Positions 1 to 6,218 of a DNA stretch of 13,221 bases are shown here, in pieces. The notes beneath the pieces were generated by a model that searched no databases, was not told the DNA's origin, and saw only the letters and a list, made by a program, of their open reading frames with translations. The stretch is from an uncultured Oscillospiraceae bacterium (GTDB taxonomy: Bacteria; Bacillota; Clostridia; Oscillospirales; Oscillospiraceae). The stretch is from assembly GCA_910584805.1 (NCBI GenBank), contig CAJUCB010000058.1, positions 1-13,221 on the forward strand. Reading direction: 5' to 3'. Made by a program: the position numbers and the translations under genes. Positions within the stretch are counted from its first letter, which is position 1. Each line of letters opens with the position of its first letter.

Positions 1-31
1 TCAAGCGCTCTCCCAGCTGAGCTATACCCCC
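1..31 (-). tRNA. tRNA-Ala, 5' part only (cut by window edge)
   Basis: Read on the minus strand, this is the acceptor 5' strand GGGGGTA followed by TAGCTCAGCTGGGAGAGCG, a standard D-arm, and CTTGA, the start of the anticodon stem. The GGGGGTATAGCTCAG opening is typical of bacterial tRNA-Ala. A CTTGA anticodon 5' arm is usual for the GGC-anticodon isoacceptor, but the anticodon lies outside the window, so the isotype is inferred. A consensus promoter lies just upstream. Confidence 0.85.
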
Positions 32-65
32 ATCGCTGTTGTGCCTCACCCTTGAGGCAAGACAT

Positions 66-94
66 ATATTATCAGATGGGAGCGCGTTTGTCAA
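66..94 (-). promoter_or_regulatory. Promoter of the tRNA-Ala gene
   Basis: On the minus strand TTGACA (89-94) is followed after exactly 17 bp by TAATAT (66-71). Transcription would start near position 59, about 28 nt before the mature tRNA 5' end, a normal leader length for RNase P processing. Confidence 0.85.
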
Positions 95-132
95 GGGAAA
101 ATCCAAAATTTTTTCAGAAAATATCGAAACCC

Positions 133-288
133 TTACCGGCCCATACTATCGAAGATATTTTCCACGTTCCGGGCGGTGCGGTTGATGGTCCGGCGGAGCT
201 TGCGCTCGTTGGCCTTCATGCGGATTCCCACCACCGTGCCGGCGGCCATGCCCACGAAGAGCCCAGCGCAAAATCTGTCACAGCACAT
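133..288 (-). CDS. Small single-pass membrane protein, 51 aa, unknown function
   Basis: The frame is open further upstream, to 405. The ATG at 288 is chosen because AAGGAGG sits about 8 nt before it, while the upstream in-frame starts lack such a site. The product has a Cys-rich N-terminus (MCCDRFC), one hydrophobic Gly/Ala/Val segment at about residues 7-22, then a basic stretch (K25 to R40) and a polar end. It would be an N-out or N-short membrane peptide with a positively charged cytoplasmic tail, loosely like YtxH-type small proteins, but I do not recognise a family. It is divergent from the phosphatase-GNAT operon and transcribed toward tRNA-Ala. No convincing promoter or terminator was found for it. 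The perfect dyad at 314-328 lies just upstream of its ribosome binding site and could be its operator. Confidence 0.65.
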   Translation of the reverse strand: MCCDRFCAGLFVGMAAGTVVGIRMKANERKLRRTINRTARNVENIFDSMGR

Positions 289-313
289 AGAAGCAGCCTC
301 CTTTCCGTGAATT

Positions 314-328
314 TGTCTCATTGAGACA
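314..328. promoter_or_regulatory. Perfect 15-bp dyad, operator-like
   Basis: TGTCTCA, one central T, then TGAGACA form a perfect inverted repeat between two divergent genes. It lies 26 bp upstream of the 51-aa gene start and 34 bp upstream of the -35 box of the rightward promoter. The arms can also fold as a small RNA hairpin (TGTCT/AGACA), but no U-tract follows. The length and symmetry suit a dimeric repressor; no known consensus is recognised. Confidence 0.4.
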
Positions 329-361
329 GGCTTAGTGTGTCCCTCTTTGACGGAAAATTCG

Positions 362-390
362 TTGCTAAAATTTGCGGGAACATATATAAT
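362..390 (+). promoter_or_regulatory. Promoter of the phosphatase-GNAT / YgiQ operon
   Basis: TTGCTA (362-367), 17 bp, then a perfect TATAAT (385-390). The start site would fall near 396-398, giving a leader of about 30 nt before the ATG at 430. Confidence 0.8.
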
Positions 391-429
391 AATGTTACTG
401 AACATGACATATCAATCGGAGGAGAGAGC

Positions 430-1596
430 ATGACCACACTTTATTTGATCCGTCACGCGGAAGCGGAGGGGAACCTTTACCGCCGCATCCACGGCCAATA
501 CGACAGCCTCATCACCGACAATGGCTACCGGCAGATCGCGGCCTTGGAGAAGCGCTTTGCCGATGTCCCCATTGACGTGGTGTATTCCAGCGACCTCTTC
601 CGCACCATGACCACAGCCCGGTCCATCACTGTGCCCAAGGGCTTGCCCCTCCACACCCGGTCTGATCTTCGGGAGCTGAGCATGGGGGAGTGGGAGGACC
701 GGAGCTTTGCCGGGGTGGACCGCAGTGACCGGGAGCGGATGCGCCTCTTCCTAGCCAGCTCCCCGGCGTTTTGCGCCCCGGGCGGGGAGACCCTTCTGGA
801 AGTCCGGGCCCGGGGAGCCAGGGCCATCCTGGATATTGCGGCCCATCACCCGGACCAGACCGTGGCGGTCTTTGCCCACGGGACCTTCATCCGCAACACC
901 CTGGCGGAGCTCACAGGAGTCCCTCCGGAGGACGTTGGGAAAATGGGCCACAGCGACAACACCGCTGTGGCCTGCCTAGAGGTGGAGGACGGCCAGGCAC
1001 ATATCGTGTATATGAACGACAACTCCCACCTGCCGCCAGAGCTCTCCACCCTGGCCCTTCAGCACTGGTGGAAGAAGGAGCCCAAGGAGAGAGATGTAAA
1101 CCTCTGGTTCACCCAGCCAGAGAGCAGGCAGGACTGGGCCTTTTACCAAAGCTGCCGGGAGGAGGCCTGGCGGAACCTCTACGGTCAACTGGACCGTTAC
1201 GACGGCAAGGGCTTCCTAGAGGAGGCACAGAGGGTGGCGAAGAAGCATCCCAAGAGCCTGGCCATTGCCATGGACCGGAAGGAACCGGTGGGCTTGCTGC
1301 AACTGGACCCGGAGCGCGCCAGTGGGGAGAAAAAGGGCTACATATCGTTCCTGTACCTGATTCCTGCCCTGCGTCGGAAGCACTGCGGGGTGCAGCTCAT
1401 CGGTAAGGCGGTGAGTATCTACCGTCCCCTAGGCCGGGAGTCCCTGGAACTGGTCTGTTCCCAGGCCAACGGCCCCGCCCTGGCCTTTTATGAAAAATAC
1501 GGCTTCCACCGCACCGGCAGCACCCCAGGGGCCTATGGGACCCTGTATACCATGGAAAAATACATTGGCTACCGCCAGCCGGGGGACGCGTCGTGA
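430..1596 (+). CDS. Histidine phosphatase-GNAT acetyltransferase fusion protein
   Basis: A 388-residue cytoplasmic fusion of two enzyme domains. Residues 1-200 are a histidine phosphatase (phosphoglycerate mutase-like) domain with LIRHAEAEGN containing the phospho-accepting H9 after R8, a second Arg (R58 in SDLFRT), the acid E82 (LRELSMGEW) and the second catalytic His H150 (VFAHGTF). Residues 225-380 resemble a GNAT N-acetyltransferase, with the acetyl-CoA loop region YLIPALRRKHCG (degenerate R/QxxGxG/A) and the closing NGPALAFYEKYGF motif. Each domain alone is about 150-200 aa, so this is a fusion and not an overlong single domain. The ATG at 430 is preferred over the upstream frame (open from 337) because GGAGGAGAG precedes it at normal distance and the family begins directly with the RHA strand. 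It overlaps the next gene by 4 bp (GTGA), indicating translational coupling. Substrates are unknown for both halves. Confidence 0.88.
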   Translation: MTTLYLIRHAEAEGNLYRRIHGQYDSLITDNGYRQIAALEKRFADVPIDVVYSSDLFRTMTTARSITVPKGLPLHTRSDLRELSMGEWEDRSFAGVDRSDRERMRLFLASSPAFCAPGGETLLEVRARGARAILDIAAHHPDQTVAVFAHGTFIRNTLAELTGVPPEDVGKMGHSDNTAVACLEVEDGQAHIVYMNDNSHLPPELSTLALQHWWKKEPKERDVNLWFTQPESRQDWAFYQSCREEAWRNLYGQLDRYDGKGFLEEAQRVAKKHPKSLAIAMDRKEPVGLLQLDPERASGEKKGYISFLYLIPALRRKHCGVQLIGKAVSIYRPLGRESLELVCSQANGPALAFYEKYGFHRTGSTPGAYGTLYTMEKYIGYRQPGDAS

Positions 1597-3500
1597 AGGG
1601 GGAATTTCTGCCCATCTCCCGAGAGGAGATGCACCAGCGGGGCTGGTATTATTACGACTTCCTCCTCATCACCGGGGACGCCTATGTGGACCACCCCTCC
1701 TTTGGCACCGCCATCATCAGCCGCCTGTTGGAGGCGGAGGGCTACCGGGTGGCCATCCTGGCTCAGCCCAACTGGAAGGACCCGAAGGCGTTTACTGCCC
1801 TAGGCCGGCCCCGCTATGGGGTGTTCCTCAACGGGGGGAATATCGACTCCATGGTGGCCCATTACACCGCCGCCAAAAAGCGCCGCCATGACGACGCCTA
1901 CTCCCCTGGCAACCGGGCGGGCCTCCGGCCAGACCGTGCTACCATTGTCTACGCCAATCGGGTGCGGGAGGTGTACGGGGATATCCCTATTATTATCGGT
2001 GGCTTGGAGGCCTCCCTGCGCCGCTTTGCCCACTATGATTACTGGGAGGACAAGGTCCGCCGCGCCATCCTCTTTGACGCCCAGGCGGACCTGCTCACCT
2101 ACGGCATGGGGGAGCGGGCCACCAGGGAGATTGCGTCCCTCCTGGCCAAGGGGACCCCGGTGGGGGAGATCACTGGCGTCCGTGGAACCTGCTTCGCCGC
2201 CCAGAGCCCCGATGCTTGTGGCTTCCCTGCGGTTCAGGTGGCCCCTTATGAGGTGGTGGCTTCCAACAAAAAGGCCTACGCCCAGGCCAACCTGGTGGAG
2301 TACGACGAGCACGATCCCGTCCGGGGCCGGGCGGTGATCCAGCCCCACGGGGAACAATATCTCATTGTCAATCCCCCGGCCATGCCCCTGAACACCCAAG
2401 AGCTGGACGCCGTGGCGGAGCTGCCCTACCAGCGGCGGCCCCATCCGGTGTACGACAGCCAGGGGGGCGTGCCCGCCATCGAGGAAGTGCGCTTTTCCGT
2501 CATCCACAACCGGGGCTGCTTTGGGGCCTGCAAGTTCTGTTCCCTGGCCTTCCACCAGGGGCGGATGGTGACCTCCCGCAGCCATGAGAGCGTTATTCGA
2601 GAGGTGACAGCCCTGACCCAGGAGCCAGATTTTAAGGGATATATCCACGACGTGGGCGGGCCTACGGCCAACTTCCGCCGTCCCTCCTGCAAGCAACAGC
2701 GCACCCACGGCCTGTGTAAAAAGCGGGACTGCTTGGCCCCAAGCCCTTGCCCAAACTTGGATGCCGACCACCGGGATTATCTACAGCTTTTGCGCAAGCT
2801 CCGGGCCATCCCTGGGGTGAAAAAGATTTTCATCCGCTCCGGCATCCGCTTTGACTACCTGCTCAAGGACCCCAATGGGGAGTTTTTCGCGGACCTGGTG
2901 AAACACCACATCAGCGGCCAGCTGAAGGTGGCCCCGGAACATTGCGTGGGCCACGTGCTGGACGCCATGGGCAAGCCCCACATCGGGGCCTATGAGCGCT
3001 TCCAAGAGAAGTATAGGAGGCTGAATCAGAAGTACGGGAAAAACCAATTTTTGGTGCCCTATTTGATGTCCTCCCATCCAGGGAGTACCCTGGCGGATGC
3101 CATTGCCCTGGCCCAGTGGCTGAACAAAACCGGCCGCCAGCCAGAGCAAGTCCAGGATTTTTACCCCACCCCAGGCACCCTCTCCACCTGCATGTACTAT
3201 ACCGGCCTGGACCCCCGGACCATGGAGCCGGTGTATGTGCCCCGCAGCCCCCACGAGAAGGAATTGCAGCGGGCTCTGCTCCAGTGGAAGCGGCCGGAAA
3301 AGCGGCGGCTGGTGATGGAGGCCCTCCACAAGGCAGGACGGGGGGATTTGGTGGGCTACGGCCCCGACTGTCTCCTGCGGCCGGTGCGTGTGGCTAAGGG
3401 GCAGGATACCCCCAAGGGAAAACCCAAGGAGCCCCGGCGTACAGCCGCCCAGGACAAAAAACTGCCCAGGAAAACCGGGCGGGGCGGGAGACGGAAATAA
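1593..3500 (+). CDS. YgiQ family radical SAM protein
   Basis: A 635-residue cytoplasmic radical S-adenosylmethionine protein of the YgiQ (UPF0313) family, whose reaction is not established. The N-terminal region (1-295), opening with FLPISREEM and LLITGDAYVDHPSFG, is the YgiQ N-terminal domain. The [4Fe-4S] cluster motif CxxxCxxC is C309, C313 and C316 in NRGCFGACKFC. The remaining barrel and the family-specific C-terminal region follow, ending in a lysine/arginine/proline-rich tail from about residue 585 that is probably disordered. The start is the GTG at 1593, which overlaps the previous stop (GTGA) and has a GGGGG ribosome binding site about 8 nt upstream. Length agrees with the family (roughly 600-750 aa). 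Co-translation with the phosphatase-GNAT gene suggests a shared regulation, not necessarily a shared pathway. Confidence 0.93.
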   Translation: MKGEFLPISREEMHQRGWYYYDFLLITGDAYVDHPSFGTAIISRLLEAEGYRVAILAQPNWKDPKAFTALGRPRYGVFLNGGNIDSMVAHYTAAKKRRHDDAYSPGNRAGLRPDRATIVYANRVREVYGDIPIIIGGLEASLRRFAHYDYWEDKVRRAILFDAQADLLTYGMGERATREIASLLAKGTPVGEITGVRGTCFAAQSPDACGFPAVQVAPYEVVASNKKAYAQANLVEYDEHDPVRGRAVIQPHGEQYLIVNPPAMPLNTQELDAVAELPYQRRPHPVYDSQGGVPAIEEVRFSVIHNRGCFGACKFCSLAFHQGRMVTSRSHESVIREVTALTQEPDFKGYIHDVGGPTANFRRPSCKQQRTHGLCKKRDCLAPSPCPNLDADHRDYLQLLRKLRAIPGVKKIFIRSGIRFDYLLKDPNGEFFADLVKHHISGQLKVAPEHCVGHVLDAMGKPHIGAYERFQEKYRRLNQKYGKNQFLVPYLMSSHPGSTLADAIALAQWLNKTGRQPEQVQDFYPTPGTLSTCMYYTGLDPRTMEPVYVPRSPHEKELQRALLQWKRPEKRRLVMEALHKAGRGDLVGYGPDCLLRPVRVAKGQDTPKGKPKEPRRTAAQDKKLPRKTGRGGRRK

Positions 3501-3515
3501 AATTTACCTACCCTC

Positions 3516-3544
3516 TTGCATTTGCCGGGGGAGTGTGCCATAAT
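3516..3544 (+). promoter_or_regulatory. Orphan promoter upstream of a lone terminator
   Basis: TTGCAT (3516-3521), 17 bp, then CATAAT (3539-3544). Transcription would begin near 3550 and meet the hairpin at 3599-3637 after about 85 nt with no rightward gene between or beyond. It is either the promoter of a small RNA or a chance match. Confidence 0.45.
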
Positions 3545-3549
3545 ACCCT

Positions 3550-3637
3550 CGGAATGTAAGGAATGTGAGTACTATCCATAGATTCAGAGCCCAAAGAACC
3601 CCCCGGAGAGTTGGGTCCTCTCCGGGGGGCTCTTTTT
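3550..3637 (+). ncRNA. Candidate small RNA, about 88 nt
   Basis: Inferred only from a promoter-like pair upstream (TTGCAT/CATAAT, 17 bp spacing) and an intrinsic terminator that ends the unit. It matches no RNA family I recognise. The stretch before the terminator has an alternative weak pairing (CCCAA at 3590-3594 with TTGGG at 3611-3615). A tiny open frame from GTG at 3565 runs through the terminator and is not convincing. Readthrough mRNA from the radical SAM gene would carry the same 3' end. Confidence 0.3.
3599..3637 (+). terminator. Intrinsic terminator after the YgiQ operon (possibly bidirectional)
   Basis: A perfect 12-bp stem (CCCCCCGGAGAG with CTCTCCGGGGGG), a 7-nt loop, then CTCTTTTT. 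It lies about 100 nt after the radical SAM stop codon. On the minus strand the stem is followed by TTCTTTGGG, so it may also serve the converging flavoprotein gene. Its stem core recurs at 11559-11597. Confidence 0.88.
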
Positions 3638-3687
3638 GCCTGGGGCGTACTTCACTGAGCCTTGCCGTCGTGGCGGCCCTTTTGTGC

Positions 3688-4653
3688 TCACAGCATGGCA
3701 TTGACCCGCTGGTGCATTTGCTGGAACTCCGACATCATCTCCTGGATGATTTCCGCGGCGGGCTTCACGTCGTGGATGCGGCCCAGGACCTGGCCCATGG
3801 CGATCTGGGCAGCCTGGGGGTTGTCCTGTTCAAAGGCGGCCCGGGTGACGGTACCCCGGATCATAGGGTAGAGCTGGTCGAAGCTGGGGCCGCTCTTTTC
3901 AAACTCGATGATGTCCAGAGCCCCCTGGGTGCGCAGGGAGCGCAGGGCGTTGCGGATGCTCTGTTGGGTGAGGACGGTGTCCGTTTCCTTGGAGTCCAGC
4001 ACCAGCTGGCGCAGATGGGGGCCGATCTCCGTCTCCTGGGCCATGAGGAAGCGGGTGCCCACCATGACCCCATCCAGGCCGATGGCCAGGGCGGCGTACA
4101 TGCTCCGCCCGTCGCATATCCCCCCGGCCCCCACCACGGGGATGGTGCAGCGCTCGGTGGTCAGAGGCCACTGGACGATGGAGCCCACCCCGGCCATGCC
4201 GGGATGTCCGCCTCCCTCATAGCCCACGATGCACACCGCGTCGCAGCCCACTTCCTGGGCGGTGTGGGCAAAGCGGGAGTCGGGGATCTTGTGCATAACC
4301 ACGCAGCCTGCCCCTTTTAGGGTGTCCATAAAGGGCTTGGGGCTGCTGCCGGCGGTCTCAATGATATGGACCTTTTCCTCCACGATGGCTTGGAGGAAGC
4401 CCTTGATGGGGCCGTCGGGCTTGGTGTCCGGGAGCAGGGATAGGTTGACGCAGAAGGGCTTATCGGTGAGGGACTTTAAGCGTTGGATGTCCGCCTGGAA
4501 GTCGTCGGGATTTTCATAAGTGGTCATATTGATGGTACCCAGCCCCCCGGCGTTGGAGACTGCGGCAGCCAGCTTGGGCTTGGAGAGCCACTGCATGGCC
4601 CCTTGGATGATGGGGTATTCAATGCCAAAGAGTTCTGTGATCCTAGTTTTCAT
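3688..4653 (-). CDS. Nitronate monooxygenase / FabK-type flavoprotein
   Basis: A 321-residue FMN-dependent TIM-barrel protein of the nitronate monooxygenase / enoyl-ACP reductase II (FabK) family. Seen: the N-terminal IEYPIIQGAM strand (11-20), SNAGGLGTI (33-41), the conserved EGGGH with H150 in the position of the family's EAGGH loop, VVGAGGI (173-179, phosphate binding) and VMVGTRFLMA (196-205). Known members either oxidise nitronates such as propionate 3-nitronate or reduce enoyl-ACP in fatty acid synthesis. No fab genes are adjacent, so the role is open, and many clostridial members carry the nitronate monooxygenase name by default. The ATG at 4653 is chosen because the family starts at MKTRITELFGIEYP. 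A TTG 24 bp upstream is in frame but has no better ribosome binding site; both are weak. It has a clear promoter of its own. Confidence 0.9.
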   Translation of the reverse strand: MKTRITELFGIEYPIIQGAMQWLSKPKLAAAVSNAGGLGTINMTTYENPDDFQADIQRLKSLTDKPFCVNLSLLPDTKPDGPIKGFLQAIVEEKVHIIETAGSSPKPFMDTLKGAGCVVMHKIPDSRFAHTAQEVGCDAVCIVGYEGGGHPGMAGVGSIVQWPLTTERCTIPVVGAGGICDGRSMYAALAIGLDGVMVGTRFLMAQETEIGPHLRQLVLDSKETDTVLTQQSIRNALRSLRTQGALDIIEFEKSGPSFDQLYPMIRGTVTRAAFEQDNPQAAQIAMGQVLGRIHDVKPAAEIIQEMMSEFQQMHQRVNAML

Positions 4654-4702
4654 GGTGTTGGTCTGCCAGCCTTTCAATGGTTTTGTAGGGTTTGGTTTTT
4701 AT

Positions 4703-4731
4703 ATCCTACTGCGATTTCCGATAAAGGTCAA
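4703..4731 (-). promoter_or_regulatory. Promoter of the FabK/nitronate monooxygenase gene
   Basis: On the minus strand TTGACC (4726-4731), 17 bp, TAGGAT (4703-4708). The start site would be about 45 nt before the ATG. Its -35 box is about 35 bp from that of the divergent barnase promoter, so the two may share regulation. Confidence 0.72.
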
Positions 4732-4766
4732 TGATTTGTGGGGGAAAAGATGGAATTTGCTGTGGG

Positions 4767-4795
4767 TTGACAGGCCCCTCCAAAGCAGGTATCAT
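4767..4795 (+). promoter_or_regulatory. Promoter of the barnase-barstar cassette
   Basis: A perfect TTGACA (4767-4772), 17 bp, TATCAT (4790-4795). The start site falls near 4801-4803, at the left edge of the perfect dyad 4801-4823. The leader to the ATG at 4854 is about 50 nt. Confidence 0.85.
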
Positions 4796-4800
4796 ACAGA

Positions 4801-4823
4801 CAGTGCAGCGTTTGGCTGCACTG
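4801..4823. promoter_or_regulatory. Perfect 9-bp dyad at the +1 site of the ribonuclease cassette
   Basis: CAGTGCAGC, a 5-nt GTTTG spacer and GCTGCACTG. It begins at the expected transcription start, so it is either an operator for a repressor or a 5'-terminal mRNA stem-loop (stabilising, or an attenuator: GATTTTATAG follows). The sequence alone does not decide between these. Confidence 0.55.
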
Positions 4824-4853
4824 GATTTTATAGATAGAAATGGTGTGAATGCG

Positions 4854-5324
4854 ATGATCAAACGGCTATCGGCCCTGTTCCTGGCCCTGGCGATGCTGCT
4901 TTCCCTGGCGGCCTGCGGGAAGCAGGCGATGGGCGCTGTAGGCTTTGTCACGGGGCAGGCCTCCGGCCAAAGCGTCACGGAGGATGGCAGCTACAACAGC
5001 AAGGAGGAAGTGGCCCAATATCTCCATCTTTATGGCCATCTTCCCGGCAACTACGTCAGCAAGCAGGAGGCCCAACAGCTGGGGTGGAGCGGCGGCAGTG
5101 TGGAGCCCTACGCGGGGGAGGGCACGGCCATAGGCGGCAGCAGCTTTGGCAACTATGAGGAGCGCTTGCCCGAGGCCAAAGGGCGCAGTTACCACGAGTG
5201 CGACATCGACACCGTGGGGGAGGACTCCCGTGGGGCCAAGCGCCTGGTGTACTCCAACGACGGCCTCATTTATTATACCGAGGATCATTACGAGAGCTTT
5301 GACCTGCTCTATGGGGAGCCCTGA
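4854..5324 (+). CDS. Barnase-like ribonuclease with lipoprotein signal peptide
   Basis: A 156-residue secreted guanyl-preferring RNase of the barnase/binase (N1/T1) family. Residues 1-20 are a signal peptide ending in the lipobox LAAC, so C21 should be lipidated and the enzyme held on the outer face of the membrane. The mature domain (45-154) aligns by eye with barnase along its length: NYVSKQEAQQLGW carries K70 (barnase K27), the general base E115 (E73), R126 and R130 (R83, R87) and the general acid H145 in TEDHYESF (H102). At the barnase R59 position (SNREGKLPG) this protein has Y101 (GNYEERLP). The ATG at 4854 is taken because the signal peptide starts there; its ribosome binding site is weak. 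The barstar gene starts 2 bp after the stop. Likely roles are defence against neighbours or RNA scavenging, neither shown by the sequence. Confidence 0.92.
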   Translation: MIKRLSALFLALAMLLSLAACGKQAMGAVGFVTGQASGQSVTEDGSYNSKEEVAQYLHLYGHLPGNYVSKQEAQQLGWSGGSVEPYAGEGTAIGGSSFGNYEERLPEAKGRSYHECDIDTVGEDSRGAKRLVYSNDGLIYYTEDHYESFDLLYGEP

Positions 5325-5326
5325 CC

Positions 5327-5605
5327 ATGGAAGTTGTGCGTTTGGACGGCGGGCTGCTGACGGAGCGTACCCAAGCCCTGGCCCTTTTGGGGGCAGCCTT
5401 GGAGCTGCCGGACTGGTGGGGGCGAAACCTGGATGCCCTCCACGACTGCTTAACGGCGGGAGACTTCCACCTGACCCTGGAAAATACCGCTGCATTGGAG
5501 GAAAGCCCCTTTGGCCGGCGCTTGCTGCGGGTTCTGACGGATGCCGCCCAGGAAAACCCGGGCCTGGTCCTGGAGATTCTGGATAAAAATGCCCAAAAAG
5601 ATTGA
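5327..5605 (+). CDS. Barstar family ribonuclease inhibitor (immunity protein)
   Basis: A 92-residue cytoplasmic protein without a signal peptide, matching barstar in length (89 aa) and core: LELPDWWGRNLDALHDCL corresponds to barstar's LALPEYYGENLDALWDCL. The two aspartates that enter the barnase active site are present as D36 and D40 (barstar D35, D39). The position of barstar E76 appears to be D72 (RVLTDAAQ against QVFREAKA), by eye. It should bind and block any ribonuclease that stays in the cytoplasm. It follows the ribonuclease gene by 2 bp, so the pair is made together. No separate ribosome binding site is obvious, which fits coupling. Its stop codon lies inside the -35 box of the next gene's promoter. 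Confidence 0.92.
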   Translation: MEVVRLDGGLLTERTQALALLGAALELPDWWGRNLDALHDCLTAGDFHLTLENTAALEESPFGRRLLRVLTDAAQENPGLVLEILDKNAQKD

Positions 5606-5630
5606 CAGAAGGGCGGAAAAGATATATAGT
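5602..5630 (+). promoter_or_regulatory. Promoter of the downstream GNAT gene
   Basis: TTGACA (5602-5607), 17 bp, TATAGT (5625-5630). The barstar stop TGA (5603-5605) is part of the -35 hexamer. The start site would be near 5637, about 32 nt before the GNAT ATG. Confidence 0.85.
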
Positions 5631-5668
5631 ATCTACAGATACAGACTCTAACTGAGGGGGTAGATTTT

Positions 5669-6100
5669 ATGGAATTTAAGACAGCAACCATGGAGGACTT
5701 TGACGCAGCCTTTGACTACATCGTCAAGCTCTGGACCTACAACACCTACGACAAAGAGGAGACCCGCAAGGTCTATGAAAAAGTCCTGGCCGATGAGGAC
5801 AGCTTTGCCTTTTTCCTCATGGACGGGGACGAGTACCACGGCTTCTGCCACGGGGCGTATTTCAACACCTTCTGGATGTGCGGCCCCACCTGCTATGTTT
5901 CAAGCATCATCTCCAACGAGGACGAGCGGGGCAAGGGCAACGGCGTAAAGCTTATGGACCACGCCAAGGAGCTGGCCAAGGCACGGGGCTGCAAGGCTAT
6001 CGTGCTGGACTCCGGAATGCCCCGGACCCAGGCCCACCGCTTTTATGAGATCTATGGCTTTGAGAAGAGCTGCTATGGCTTCGACTACTACATCAAGTAA
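5669..6100 (+). CDS. GNAT family N-acetyltransferase
   Basis: A 143-residue single-domain GNAT acetyltransferase. Motif A with the acetyl-CoA pyrophosphate loop is VSSIISNEDERGKGNG, with R87-G92 matching R/QxxGxG/A. Motif B is HRFYEIYGFEK (123-133), where Y126 is in the usual catalytic-tyrosine region. Length is normal for the family. The acceptor substrate is unknown. GAGGGGG lies 8 nt before the ATG, and a dedicated consensus promoter separates it from the ribonuclease cassette. A hairpin terminator follows. It is unrelated in detail to the GNAT half of the fusion protein at 430-1596. Confidence 0.93.
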   Translation: MEFKTATMEDFDAAFDYIVKLWTYNTYDKEETRKVYEKVLADEDSFAFFLMDGDEYHGFCHGAYFNTFWMCGPTCYVSSIISNEDERGKGNGVKLMDHAKELAKARGCKAIVLDSGMPRTQAHRFYEIYGFEKSCYGFDYYIK

Positions 6101-6117
6101 AGGCAAACAGTATGAAT

Positions 6118-6152
6118 CACAGGGCCCCCTATCATGGGGGCCTGTGTTTATA
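6118..6152 (+). terminator. Hairpin terminator after the GNAT gene
   Basis: CACAG-GGCCCCC pairs with GGGGGCC-TGTG (11 bp with one bulged G, 6-nt loop), followed by TTTATATA. The stem is strong but the T-tract is short, so some readthrough into the next gene is possible. Confidence 0.7.
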
Positions 6153-6170
6153 TACGAGGACTAAGAAACA

Positions 6171-6199
6171 GCCGCCGGGCCAGGAGAGAGGCCGGCGGC
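6171..6199 (+). promoter_or_regulatory. GC-rich leader hairpin before the lectin-SLH gene
   Basis: GCCGCCGG(G)CC pairs with GGCCGGCGGC, 10 bp with one bulged G and an 8-nt loop. It ends 5 nt before the AGGAGG ribosome binding site (6204-6209). No good promoter was found between the preceding terminator and this gene, so expression may depend partly on readthrough. The hairpin could limit ribosome access or protect a processed 5' end. Confidence 0.4.
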
Positions 6200-6218
6200 G
6201 GACAGGAGGAAATGAGAG

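Noticed and set aside
1800..2771. A 323-codon open frame on the minus strand inside the radical SAM gene
   Set aside because: It is antisense to a clear YgiQ-family protein, has no family resemblance, and arises from GC-rich codon bias.
3565..4320. A 251-codon plus-strand frame beginning near the orphan promoter
   Set aside because: It passes through a strong terminator and is antisense to the flavoprotein, with no domain resemblance.
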